Below are positions 1 to 7,430 of a stretch of DNA of 64,000 bases, piece by piece. The stretch lies in the NCBI RefSeq assembly GCF_036541405.1, contig NZ_JAZHFS010000010.1, forward strand, positions 117,661-181,660, read 5' to 3'. The position numbers and the translations under genes are program-made. The DNA comes from Clostridium_AD frigoriphilum. Its GTDB lineage: Bacteria; Bacillota; Clostridia; Clostridiales; Clostridiaceae. Position 1 is the stretch's first letter; every line of letters starts with the position of its first letter. A model generated the notes under the pieces. It worked only from the letters and a program-made list of their open reading frames with translations. It was not told the origin of the DNA and did not search any database.

Positions 1-963
1 AACCAAATTTTTAAAAACAGAAATAAAGCTATATTAAATGGTGATTTAGAATTAATACAATCATTTTATAATATGGACACAAAATATGGCACCTGGGCAT
101 ATGAGTATGAAAAGAAAAAAATGGATTACATTAATAATTGGGCCGAAAAACAAGGAATTAAATTTACGGATATTGTTCCAACTTTAATTATCAAAAAAAT
201 CAAAGAAAATAATAATAATTTTTCAATATATTTATTGTGTTCAACTGAATACAAATATATATATATAGATCAACCAAAGCTTGAAAACACATCGAGGATT
301 GGAACATACCACAACTTGCAACTTATGAGTAAAGATGGTTCTTGGGTTATCTCTAAAGAATGGTACAAAGACCCTTTCGCAAATTCTTTAGACCTAAGTA
401 ATATAAAAGCAGATTCAATAAAAGAATATATATTATTTCAAAAACCAAGAGATTTAAAAAACATAGGACAAAGACGACTAGATACTGTAAAATATGCTGA
501 TAAATATTGTGGTGCTGCCAGCGATAGTGAGTATAAATATAACATGCTTTATCGTGACTATAATCCTCAAGGTGGGGATTGTGCAAACTTTGCATCCCAA
601 ATTCTTTTTGAAGGAGGAAAATTCAGAAAAAATTTCACATGGAATTCAGATAAAAACGGAGCAACAAAAGCTTGGCTTAATGCAGATAGCTTTAAAAGAT
701 ATATGATATATAGTGGTAGAGGATCCGTGATTGCCTATGGAAGTTATGACAAAGTATATAAAGCTAGTTATAAATTACTGCCAGGTGATATTGTTGCTTA
801 TGAAAATAAAAATGATATTACTCACATTTCTGTTGTTACAGGGGCTGATTCAAGAGGATACTCTTTGGTTAGTTGCCATAATTCTGATAGAAGTAAAGTG
901 CCTTGGGATCTTGGTTGGAGTGATAAAAGCATCAAATTTTGGTTGATTAACGTTCACTTTTAA
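1..963 (+). CDS. Amidase-domain protein (Amidase_6 type), 5' end outside window
   Basis: The frame is open from base 1, so the gene begins upstream and only its C-terminal ~320 residues are here. The first ATG, at 73, has no ribosome site and is probably internal: the residues before it (ILNGDLELIQSFYNMDTKYG) read as normal protein. The C-terminal half has the layout of the Amidase_6 fold: a YADKYC segment, then YNPQGGDCANFASQILFEGG, a typical nucleophile-Cys motif, then a late block GDIVAYENKNDITHISVVTG with the expected His, and SCHNSDR. Such domains are common in clostridial secreted or envelope proteins. No signal peptide can be judged because the N terminus is missing. Substrate unknown. 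Confidence 0.75.
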   Translation, partial: NQIFKNRNKAILNGDLELIQSFYNMDTKYGTWAYEYEKKKMDYINNWAEKQGIKFTDIVPTLIIKKIKENNNNFSIYLLCSTEYKYIYIDQPKLENTSRIGTYHNLQLMSKDGSWVISKEWYKDPFANSLDLSNIKADSIKEYILFQKPRDLKNIGQRRLDTVKYADKYCGAASDSEYKYNMLYRDYNPQGGDCANFASQILFEGGKFRKNFTWNSDKNGATKAWLNADSFKRYMIYSGRGSVIAYGSYDKVYKASYKLLPGDIVAYENKNDITHISVVTGADSRGYSLVSCHNSDRSKVPWDLGWSDKSIKFWLINVHF

Positions 964-1006
964 TAAAACATTTTCAAACAATAGATTATAAGGAGATGAA
1001 ATTTAT

Positions 1007-1306
1007 ATGAAAACAGAAGAACAAATCAAATCAGAAGTAACAAGGCAAGTCATCGATAATATGAAAACATCTTTGAATGATGAATTAACTGAGGTTGAAA
1101 AGGAATTTGAAGAAACTTATAAAAGTAAACTTGAACAAGAAATACAATACACTTTAGAACTCTCAGAGACTGGTCTTGCACATAATTCAAGTAAAACAAT
1201 AAAAGTAGAAAACAAAAAGTTGCTACAACAATTAGATAATATAAGAAGCGACAAAATTAAAGTTGAGAATAAAATAAAGACTTTAAATGAGTTTGAGAAT
1301 ATATAA
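1007..1306 (+). CDS. Small charged coiled-coil protein, unknown function
   Basis: 99 residues, rich in Glu, Lys and Gln, with long stretches predicted by eye to be helical and heptad-like (EVEKEFEETYKSKLEQEI, then KVENKKLLQQLDNI). No Cys, Trp or membrane segment. A good ribosome site (AAGGAGATG) precedes the ATG, 43 bases after the amidase-domain gene, so co-transcription with it is likely. I do not recognise a family. A short hairpin-like stretch at about 1335-1372 (CATAGGCCTATGAG, then TAGGCTTATGTATTTTTTATTC) may be the terminator. Confidence 0.5.
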   Translation: MKTEEQIKSEVTRQVIDNMKTSLNDELTEVEKEFEETYKSKLEQEIQYTLELSETGLAHNSSKTIKVENKKLLQQLDNIRSDKIKVENKIKTLNEFENI

Positions 1307-1533
1307 ATCTAATAATCTTTTAGATCCAAGTTAACATAGGCCTATGAGTTTTATAGGCTTATGTATTTTTTATTCTATATATACAAAAAACAAATCAGCT
1401 ACCTATAATATATTTTTTCGATAAATTGAAATATATAAATTATGTTCAATAACTAATTGACCAATTTAAGTCAAAAATGCTATTATGAACTAAGTAATTG
1501 AAATATAAATAATATTTGGTAGGTGATTAATCT

Positions 1534-1778
1534 ATGAGTCAGTGTAATTGTACTAGTTGTAATAACACTCTATGTGCGAAAAAAGTTCCCATATTTTCTT
1601 CGCTTTCAGAGGAGCAGATAAAAAAATTTCTTTGAAATTGCTTCAAGTAATTACAAAACGTTTAAGTCAGACTGAAAATCTTGCTCATAATCTTGCTACA
1701 AATGATGCTGAAACTAGAATTGCTTATATGATATTAGTTATACAGCAATTAGATATGTTAAAATCCTATGTGGAATAA
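1534..1778 (+). pseudogene. Decayed Crp/Fnr-family regulator (large internal deletion)
   Basis: The ATG at 1534 follows AGGTGATT and starts a 33-residue peptide (N-terminal Cys-rich, then KKVPIFSSLSEEQIKKF) that matches the usual beginning of clostridial Crp/Fnr proteins, ending at a TGA. Directly after, in another frame, comes LLQVITKRLSQTENLAHNLA and then ETRIAYMIL, which is the long dimerisation helix and the start of the DNA-binding domain in the same family. The cyclic-nucleotide-binding beta barrel in between and the helix-turn-helix afterwards are gone. The two pieces in order, with the middle missing, point to a deleted gene rather than a new small protein. An overlapping frame from 1572 covers only the second piece and starts out of register. 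Confidence 0.7.
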
Positions 1779-1804
1779 ATAATAATATTCCTTTACTACG
1801 CTAG

Positions 1805-1833
1805 TTGACTTATGCTTTTTAATATAGTATTAT
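1805..1833 (+). promoter_or_regulatory. Sigma-A promoter for the Rrf2 regulator
   Basis: TTGACT at 1805-1810 and TATTAT at 1828-1833 are separated by exactly 17 bases, about 70 bases before the Rrf2 start codon. Match is 5/6 in each element. No operator could be assigned. Confidence 0.6.
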
Positions 1834-1902
1834 TTGTTTTAGTAAATAGATTATATTATGATATATTTATATTTTGTAATTGATAAGGAGAATTAACTTA
1901 CC

Positions 1903-2349
1903 ATGAATATTTCTACTAAAGGAAGATACGGTTTAAGAGCAATGGTAGATATAGCTGTGCATTCATTTGGTGACTATATACCATTAAAAATTATTGCTGA
2001 AAGACAAGCAATTTCTGAAAATTATTTAGAACAAGTTTTTTCAATACTTAGAAAAGCTAAACTAGTGAAAAGTGCGAGAGGATCACAAGGTGGTTATACC
2101 CTTTCAACTGAAGCATCAAAAATCACAGTAGGTGAGGTTTTAAGAATACTTGAAGGTGACTTAAATATCGCAGGTGATGATGATGGAGCTGCAGGTCTTG
2201 ATAACAACATAAAAGTTTGTATAGACACTATCGTATGGCAAGAAGTTAATAAACAAATTAATAAAGTTATGGATTCTGTAACTCTACAGGACCTAGTAGA
2301 AAAATATAAAAGTCTAAATGCAGAGTATACCTTAGACTTTATAATATAA
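1903..2349 (+). CDS. Rrf2-family transcriptional regulator
   Basis: 148 residues beginning MNISTKGRYGLRAMVDIA, the family signature. A winged helix follows, with recognition helix ISENYLEQVFSILRKAKLVKS and wing RGSQGGYTLS. Iron-sulfur members such as IscR carry three Cys in the effector loop; here the loop (residues 90-106) is rich in Asp and Gly and has only Cys106. It is therefore probably not a standard [2Fe-2S] sensor and may act like CymR-type members, which sense through a protein partner. No iscS, iscU or cysteine gene is adjacent, so the target is unknown. Ribosome site AAGGAG lies 13 bases before the ATG. It has its own promoter and a strong terminator. Confidence 0.85.
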   Translation: MNISTKGRYGLRAMVDIAVHSFGDYIPLKIIAERQAISENYLEQVFSILRKAKLVKSARGSQGGYTLSTEASKITVGEVLRILEGDLNIAGDDDGAAGLDNNIKVCIDTIVWQEVNKQINKVMDSVTLQDLVEKYKSLNAEYTLDFII

Positions 2350-2351
2350 AT

Positions 2352-2396
2352 AAAGAATAATAGCACTTGTATTATACAAGTGTTGTTATTCTTTAT
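2352..2396 (+). terminator. Rho-independent terminator after rrf2-type gene
   Basis: A long near-perfect stem (AAAGAATAATAGCACTTGTA pairing with TACAAGTGTTGTTATTCTTT, one mismatch region) around a TTA loop, ending in a T-rich run. It immediately follows the stop codon at 2349. Confidence 0.85.
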
Positions 2397-2529
2397 TTAT
2401 GTTTATGACCATTTTATTATTTAAATGCATATATTAATTCTTAAATATAATCATAATTTAAATGTTTAATCACCTTATAAGTTTACATTTCATATATTGA
2501 AATGCAAATGATAAAAAGGGAGAACATAT

Positions 2530-3144
2530 ATGGAATTAATTTTATCTGCATTATCATTTAGTTTATCCTCTAACCTAGATAACGTAGTTATAGGAATAGC
2601 TTACGGAATAAAAAAAGTAAAAATAGGGATAATTGCAAATCTCATAATAGCAATTGTAACATCTGCAGCAACATTTTTATCTATGCTAATTGGGGTTTAT
2701 ATATCAGAATTTTTGCCTCGCACTTCAGCCAATGGAATAGGTGCTATTATTATTATTATTTTGGGATTATATTTTGTATCCCAAAGCATAATAAAACTTG
2801 TTAATAATACTAAGTCAAAGGAACTTGCCTTAAAAGATATTACTGATATGATAGAGTATGCTGAAAAATCAGACTTAGATAATTCTGGTGATATAAGTAA
2901 TAAAGAAGCACTCATTATAGCATCTGGATTAACATTTAATAATTTAGGAACAGGGATTGCCGCAAGTATAACAGGAGTTAGTATCCAGTTTACAGTCATA
3001 TCAACATTTATATTAAGTTTTCTTGCGATCAAATTTGGCGAAGCCGCAGGTAATCATGTCTTGGGTAAAATTTTGGGTAAATTTGCCCCATTATTTTCAG
3101 GTATATTGCTAATATTACTTGGTATTATTGAATTTATAAATTAA
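2530..3144 (+). CDS. ytaF: Sporulation membrane protein YtaF
   Basis: 204 residues, an MntP/CadD-like membrane protein of the YtaF group. About six hydrophobic segments are visible. The N-terminal SLSSNLDNVVIGIAYGIKK and the later repeat LTFNNLGTGIAASITG carry the paired Asn-Leu-Asp/Asn-Leu-Gly motifs seen in the two halves of this family, with a hydrophilic loop in the middle (about residues 95-130). YtaF is named from sporulation-associated expression in Bacillus; the MntP relationship suggests ion (Mn2+) export, which is inference. RBS AAGGGAG lies 9 bases before the ATG. Monocistronic. Confidence 0.8.
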   Translation: MELILSALSFSLSSNLDNVVIGIAYGIKKVKIGIIANLIIAIVTSAATFLSMLIGVYISEFLPRTSANGIGAIIIIILGLYFVSQSIIKLVNNTKSKELALKDITDMIEYAEKSDLDNSGDISNKEALIIASGLTFNNLGTGIAASITGVSIQFTVISTFILSFLAIKFGEAAGNHVLGKILGKFAPLFSGILLILLGIIEFIN

Positions 3145-3213
3145 CATTTTTAAATTTATATCATATAGATTATTAGTAATATACTATTTGAAATATCCAA
3201 AACCATAAACAGA

Positions 3214-3248
3214 CCTAATACACTATAAGATATTTATATTGTATTAGG
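3214..3248. other. Hairpin downstream of ytaF without a T-run
   Basis: CCTAATACA at 3214-3222 pairs perfectly with TGTATTAGG at 3240-3248, with further A-T pairing inside. Neither strand has a U-tract after it. It may stabilise a ytaF 3' end or be an operator. The rest of the roughly 250-base gap to the next gene shows nothing I can name. Confidence 0.3.
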
Positions 3249-3392
3249 CAAAAATGAGATTGTAAAATTTATTAAATAATCTTCTTCTTTTAGATTTATT
3301 TTAAGTAAATTATAATAAACATAGATAATTATTGTTATTAAGAGTAAAATTAGGAATATAAACATTTATTGTTAAACAAAGGAGGAATAATT

Positions 3393-3875
3393 TTGGATGT
3401 AAATCAAATATCACAATTATCACAGCTTATGGGTATTGGAGGCACACAATCAGTTACAGGGGTTTCAGGAAGTGATGCTAGTACCGGTTTTGAAGCTTTG
3501 CTTAAGCAATTAGTGGATAGTTCACAAAAACAGACTTCAAATAATGTTGGGGCAAGTACTCCTATCATAAACAATAAAACTAGTGGACTCGATAGTATAT
3601 CATTACAATCCCAAAAGGCTCAACAACTTCAACAGATGGTAATGCAACAAATGATGCAGATTATGACAACTCAAGATGCAGACAGTAGTTCAAGTACTGG
3701 TACAGATGGAAGTGACAGTAGTTCAGAAAGTCTCTTTCCAAGTACAAACAACAATAAAGACTTATCTCAATTAATACAAACTATAACGCAACAACAAAAC
3801 AGTACCGGTAATAGCACTAATATTAATAATAATTCAAATTTAATAAGCACGGTTCTAAATAATAGTACTTTATAA
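3393..3875 (+). CDS. Gln/Ser/Asn-rich protein, unknown function
   Basis: A TTG start at 3393 is chosen because a perfect AAAGGAGG sits 7 bases before it; the longer frame from 3369 would put that site inside the coding region. The 160-residue product starts MDVNQISQLSQLMG and continues into GFEALLKQLVDSSQ, then low-complexity Ser, Thr, Asn and Gln sequence with a Gln/Met-rich helix (QQLQQMVMQQMMQIM). The opening resembles the N termini of some Gram-positive lytic transglycosylases and flagellar hook-length proteins, but no transglycosylase domain follows. No signal peptide or membrane segment. Role unknown. Confidence 0.55.
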   Translation: MDVNQISQLSQLMGIGGTQSVTGVSGSDASTGFEALLKQLVDSSQKQTSNNVGASTPIINNKTSGLDSISLQSQKAQQLQQMVMQQMMQIMTTQDADSSSSTGTDGSDSSSESLFPSTNNNKDLSQLIQTITQQQNSTGNSTNINNNSNLISTVLNNSTL

Positions 3876-3905
3876 ATTTAAAATTATATGTGTTTTATTA
3901 GCAAA

Positions 3906-3937
3906 TTAAAAGCACCCATACTTTGGGTGCTTTTAAT
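3906..3937. terminator. Bidirectional terminator
   Basis: AAAAGCACCC pairs with GGGTGCTTTT around ATACTTT... with A-rich and T-rich flanks on both sides. It lies between the converging genes ending at 3875 (plus) and 3947 (minus) and can serve both. Confidence 0.85.
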
Positions 3938-3946
3938 TAATTGTTT

Positions 3947-4375
3947 TTACTTTATGCTTATTACTTCTTCATTTAGCTCAAATAAGTCCTGCAAAATCCC
4001 ATCAATAATATTTTCATCAATAAATGCTTTCAATTTTGGATTACGTTCTTCTGTATTAATATACTGAAGAAAATACCCACCCACTTTTTTTGCAATACTT
4101 AATTTAATAGATATATTTTGCTCTATTCCATCCTTATTAAATAAAATAAAAGTAACGTTATCATCGGTATATTTTATACATACTTTTTTATAAAACTTAA
4201 TATCTATATATTCATTTAAATCTGTTATTGCTCGAATATTTTTTATATTATATTTATCCAAATTTTTATTAAAAACATCCACAAAATTTTGCATTGCTTT
4301 GCTAATTATAGTTCTATCAATAGTCATATTTCTAAATTGCAAAACTAATTCTTCCTTCCAATTCATCTTATTCAC
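3947..4375 (-). CDS. Conserved-looking cytosolic protein, unknown function
   Basis: 142 residues, soluble, alternating helix and strand character, with a single Cys (KKVCIKYTDDNVTFILFNKDG). Start supported by a strong purine-rich site (AAGGGGGAG) just upstream of the ATG. No family recognised; no catalytic motif visible. Transcribed alone toward the shared terminator at 3906-3937. Confidence 0.5.
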   Translation of the reverse strand: MNKMNWKEELVLQFRNMTIDRTIISKAMQNFVDVFNKNLDKYNIKNIRAITDLNEYIDIKFYKKVCIKYTDDNVTFILFNKDGIEQNISIKLSIAKKVGGYFLQYINTEERNPKLKAFIDENIIDGILQDLFELNEEVISIK

Positions 4376-4507
4376 TCCCCCTTATAAAATATACGCATAC
4401 TTAATTTAAATGTATATAAATATCTGCAATATATATCCTCCTATTAAACTATTCATAAGAAATAAAAAAGATACTGTATTTATGTGTATTTAACTACATT
4501 TCACATA

Positions 4508-4562
4508 ATGAATATACCCCATAGGATAGACCTTTCATTGTCTACTCTATAGGGTATATTTT
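4508..4562 (-). terminator. Terminator downstream of the Cys-rich gene
   Basis: AATATACCCCATAGGATAGAC and TGTCTACTCTATAGGGTATATT form a roughly 20-bp stem with two mismatches. It sits 33 bases beyond the stop of the minus-strand gene at 4595; the flanking T-run is clearer on the plus strand, so it may act both ways. Confidence 0.6.
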
Positions 4563-4594
4563 AATCTTGATTAGTTCTTAACTACCTAACACTT

Positions 4595-4945
4595 TCACTC
4601 ACATGGATATATATAATTGGCTGCAGTACGTACTTCTATTTCATTTGGGTCACTGCTATCATCATCTGGAAGTACAAATACTAGTTTCTTCTCAATTGTA
4701 CCACATTCATTGCTACTACATTCATTTCTACATACTGTAGTAATAAATCCTCTAAATGCAAGTATTCTATGGCATTGGTCATATATAATACATGCAACAG
4801 CAACTTTTTTATCAAAACATACATTATTTACTTGTATTCTTACAGTTAATAATCTAGCGCCATGTTTTTCCATATCTACTGGATCTGCATTAATAACACT
4901 ACATAAATCACATGAACATTTATTGCACTTATCATTTTTACCCAT
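4595..4945 (-). CDS. Cys-rich small protein, unknown function
   Basis: 116 residues with about 12 Cys: an N-terminal cluster KCNKCSCDLC, two central ones, CRNECSSNEC at about residues 72-81, and Cys as the penultimate residue. The middle part (LLTVRIQVNNVCFDKKVAVA, then LAFRGFITTV) is beta-strand-like. The Cys pattern and small size would suit a spore-coat or exosporium protein cross-linked by disulfides, or a metal-binding protein; this is inference only. AAAAGGAG precedes the ATG at good spacing. The opposite-strand frame over the same bases is a shadow. Confidence 0.55.
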   Translation of the reverse strand: MGKNDKCNKCSCDLCSVINADPVDMEKHGARLLTVRIQVNNVCFDKKVAVACIIYDQCHRILAFRGFITTVCRNECSSNECGTIEKKLVFVLPDDDSSDPNEIEVRTAANYIYPCE

Positions 4946-5161
4946 TTAATAAAACTCCTTTTCATATAAAATTTTACATATATCGTTTCAATATACTTTC
5001 AACATAAATTTTTACATTGATATATGTTCTCCTAAATAAGATTAGTATCTTAATTCAGATCTGAAAAGTTAAATTAATGGGTTTATATATAATTTTGATA
5101 ATGTATACTCTACACTATAATATATTCAGTTATAAATATTTTTGTGAATAAAATCAAAGAT

Positions 5162-5195
5162 AAAAAGCCCTAAGAAATTACTCAGCGCTCTTTAA
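5162..5195 (-). terminator. Terminator of the zinc-ribbon-like small gene
   Basis: On the minus strand AAAGAGCGCTGAG pairs with CTTAGGGCTTTTT (one G-G mismatch, two G-U pairs), and the right arm ends in a T-run. It starts at the stop codon of the gene at 5192-5344. Confidence 0.65.
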
Positions 5196-5344
5196 CTATT
5201 TTTAAAATTAATAATTACTACTTCACTACATCTTTTACATACTAATACCGCAGATCCATCATTACAGTTCTTAAATTCAAATTCTGTAATAGGTTTATCT
5301 GTTTTCAAGTCTTCAATATTTCCACACTTGCACAGTAACTTCAT
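5192..5344 (-). CDS. 50-residue protein with two Cys pairs (zinc-ribbon-like)
   Basis: This short gene starts MKLLCKCGNIEDLKTDKPIT and contains CxC near the N terminus and CKRC near residues 36-39, with a lone Cys at 27. Two Cys pairs about 30 residues apart in a 50-residue basic protein is the plan of a small zinc ribbon. Support for expression: a GGGGG ribosome site 7 bases before the ATG, a matching terminator right after the stop, and no other gene in the gap. Function unknown. Confidence 0.6.
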   Translation of the reverse strand: MKLLCKCGNIEDLKTDKPITEFEFKNCNDGSAVLVCKRCSEVVIINFKNS

Positions 5345-5504
5345 GCTAAATCCCCCATTCACTCAAACATCCTTAAATTATTGTACATCAAATCTTAAAA
5401 AATATCCACTAACGAATAATTAATACATTCCTACCTTTTAATTTTAAGTGTCAATTTTAATTAGTGAGCATATTATATAATGACTAAAGTCAAGGAGTGA
5501 TATT

Positions 5505-5693
5505 ATGTCGACGTATGAAAATAGACAACCTTATACTGATTGTTGTAAAGATTATTATGATAAGTGTGATTGTTGTGATCCATGGAGTGATCCATGGAGT
5601 GAACCTTGGAGTGATCCTTGGAGTAACTTATGGTGTTACGATAATTGTTGTAGAAAAGAACATTCCAATAAACATTGCTATAAAGAAAACTAA
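5505..5693 (+). CDS. 62-residue Cys/Trp-rich repeat protein
   Basis: Starts MSTYENRQPYTDCCKDYYDK. The centre holds four tandem tetrapeptides DPWS-DPWS-EPWS-DPWS followed by a degenerate fifth (NLWC), encoded by DNA repeats of ATCCATGGAGTG type. Around them lie Cys pairs (CC, CDCC, CC), and the tail is basic with His. AAGGAG lies 7 bases upstream and a clean terminator follows. The composition (Trp, Pro, Cys, Tyr) is like small spore-coat or morphogenetic peptides, which is inference. The same DNA read in a second frame gives a Val-rich, less plausible product. Confidence 0.6.
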   Translation: MSTYENRQPYTDCCKDYYDKCDCCDPWSDPWSEPWSDPWSNLWCYDNCCRKEHSNKHCYKEN

Positions 5694-5699
5694 TATAAA

Positions 5700-5737
5700 A
5701 GCGGAGTTGATATTTAATCGCAACTCTGCTATTTTAA
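5700..5737 (+). terminator. Terminator of the Cys/Trp repeat gene
   Basis: AGCGGAGTTG pairs with CAACTCTGCT around an A/T loop and is followed by ATTTTAAAAT. Starts 7 bases after the stop codon. Confidence 0.75.
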
Positions 5738-5808
5738 AATGTTAATAATTCTTTTATATTGCTTAAATAAAAAAGTTTCAACCTAAGCTAATCCAACTTC
5801 TATATCAA

Positions 5809-6225
5809 TTATTCTTTATATTTTTCAATATATTCTAAAAGTGCCATACTAACTAAATCCATGCTTTTACAGTCTTCATGTTTTTCTGTAAAATCCTTAA
5901 ATTTATCCCAAACATACGAATATACTCTAATAGTATTGGTCGTCTTGAATTCTTCATCAAGCATCTCCTCATCAATCTTTAATTCTTGTGACTTCGATGC
6001 ATCAATTATAATTTTATAATCAGTTTTTTGCTTTTCTATTTCAGTCTTATCTGCTACTTTTTTCTGTTCTTTTACAAAATCATAAGCTGAATCAATAGCT
6101 TCATCTATGCTATCAGAATTAAAGCTCACACAAGGAATTGTATCATCTAATGTTAAACAAAACTTAGAACTTGATTGGATTTTCACCTTAAATCCGGCAT
6201 CAATTAATTTCTCTAATTTATTCAT
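5809..6225 (-). CDS. Two-part protein with ribbon-helix-helix-like C terminus
   Basis: 138 residues. The ATG at 6225 is preferred over a GTG three codons earlier because AAAGGGTG sits at proper spacing only for the ATG. The first ~55 residues (KLIDAGFKVKIQSSSKFCLT, then DSIDEAIDSAYDFVKEQ) look like a HicB-type or similar alpha/beta domain. A charged linker follows, and the last ~45 residues (TIRVYSYVWDKFKDFTEKHE, then LVSMALLEYIEKYK) have the strand-helix-helix pattern of a ribbon-helix-helix DNA-binding domain. That combination would fit a small regulator or antitoxin, but no toxin gene is beside it. Family uncertain. Confidence 0.5.
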   Translation of the reverse strand: MNKLEKLIDAGFKVKIQSSSKFCLTLDDTIPCVSFNSDSIDEAIDSAYDFVKEQKKVADKTEIEKQKTDYKIIIDASKSQELKIDEEMLDEEFKTTNTIRVYSYVWDKFKDFTEKHEDCKSMDLVSMALLEYIEKYKE

Positions 6226-6428
6226 TATTTGCACACCCTTTACTTTTATATTTATTTTATATATTTCTTTTTCGAAAATAATACATTTTTAAATCTATTT
6301 CGGTTATTTATAAATTTAGTATGCCTTTCATTAAAGTATATTATTCCATAACACAAAAATCTTGCAACTTCTTAAATACCTAAATATAGAATTGAGTAAA
6401 GTATTAATATATCGTCTAATTTTATAAA

Positions 6429-6479
6429 AAAACACCTTCAGATATATATATAGTTTCATACATACATCTAAAAGTGTTA
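6429..6479 (-). terminator. Terminator downstream of yebC
   Basis: On the minus strand AACACTTTTAGAT pairs with ATCTGAAGGTGTT, with A/T pairing inside and TTTTTTT after it. It lies about 65 bases beyond the yebC stop. Confidence 0.75.
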
Positions 6480-6542
6480 TTTGTCATCATGAACTCATCG
6501 CAACTCGAATGTCTCTGAAATCGCTTACTTTAGCCAATAGCA

Positions 6543-7283
6543 TTAACCCTCAAATCCCTCTGGATACTCCGCATTGTAATAGACATCCTGAACATCTTCA
6601 TTATCCTCAAGTGTATCTATTAAATCCTGAACCTTAACTGCACCTTCCATGCTAACAGGAACCATATTATCTGGAATCATTGTAATCTCAGCTGACGCAA
6701 ATTCAAAGCCTGCTTTCTCGAGCACTTCTCTTACCTGTCCAAAGGTTTCTACAGTAGTAATAATTTCAAACATTTCTTCATCTGCATTAAAATCTTCGGC
6801 CCCAGCTTCAAGAGCTATCATCATGATTTCATCCTCGTCCATAACTTCAGTTCTCTCTATTATAATTTGCCCTTTTTTAGCAAACATCCAGCTTACACAT
6901 CCAGCTGCTCCCATATTTCCATTATGTCTATCAAAAGCATGCCTTACTGTCGCAACACTTCTATTTTTTTTGTCTGTTAGCGTTACAACTACTACAGCAA
7001 CCCCTTCTGCTCCATATCCTTCATAAACTATTTCTTCGTAGTTTACGCCTTCGAGCTCCCCAGCACCTTTTTTAATCGCTCTATTTATTGTTTCGAGTGG
7101 CATATTATTAGATTTAGCCTTTGCAACTACATCTCTAAGATGAGCGTTGATTTCTAACTTAGATCCACCATTTTTAGCTGCCATTATTATTTCTTTACCT
7201 AATTTCGTAAAAACTTTACCTCTTATAACATCAATTTTACCTTTTTTTTGTTGAATATTATGCCATTTTGAATGTCCTGACAT
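6543..7283 (-). CDS. YebC/PmpR-family regulator or translation factor
   Basis: 246 residues, full family length. Opens with the signature MSGHSKWHNIQQKKGKID and continues with MAAKNGG...LRDVVAKAKSNNMP, GYGAEGVAVVVVTLTDKKNR, MGAAGCVSWMF and a C-terminal MIPDNMVPV. Known members bind DNA as regulators, and TACO1-like members help ribosomes translate proline-rich stretches; which applies here is not visible. Placed alone, start fixed by the conserved N terminus and a G-rich ribosome site. Confidence 0.95.
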   Translation of the reverse strand: MSGHSKWHNIQQKKGKIDVIRGKVFTKLGKEIIMAAKNGGSKLEINAHLRDVVAKAKSNNMPLETINRAIKKGAGELEGVNYEEIVYEGYGAEGVAVVVVTLTDKKNRSVATVRHAFDRHNGNMGAAGCVSWMFAKKGQIIIERTEVMDEDEIMMIALEAGAEDFNADEEMFEIITTVETFGQVREVLEKAGFEFASAEITMIPDNMVPVSMEGAVKVQDLIDTLEDNEDVQDVYYNAEYPEGFEG

Positions 7284-7430
7284 TTGAAATCCCCCCCAAC
7301 TATTTTAATGTGGAATATTCCTAACCGAGCTAATAAATAGCAGTACTTCTATGAATTGGCTACAAGTACATTACCTTCACATTATATCATAGAAATAATG
7401 CACTTTTCAAATAAATAAGAAATGTATATT

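Noticed and set aside
3214..3248. Terminator after ytaF
   Set aside because: Stem is clear, but neither side has a T-run; recorded as an unexplained hairpin instead.
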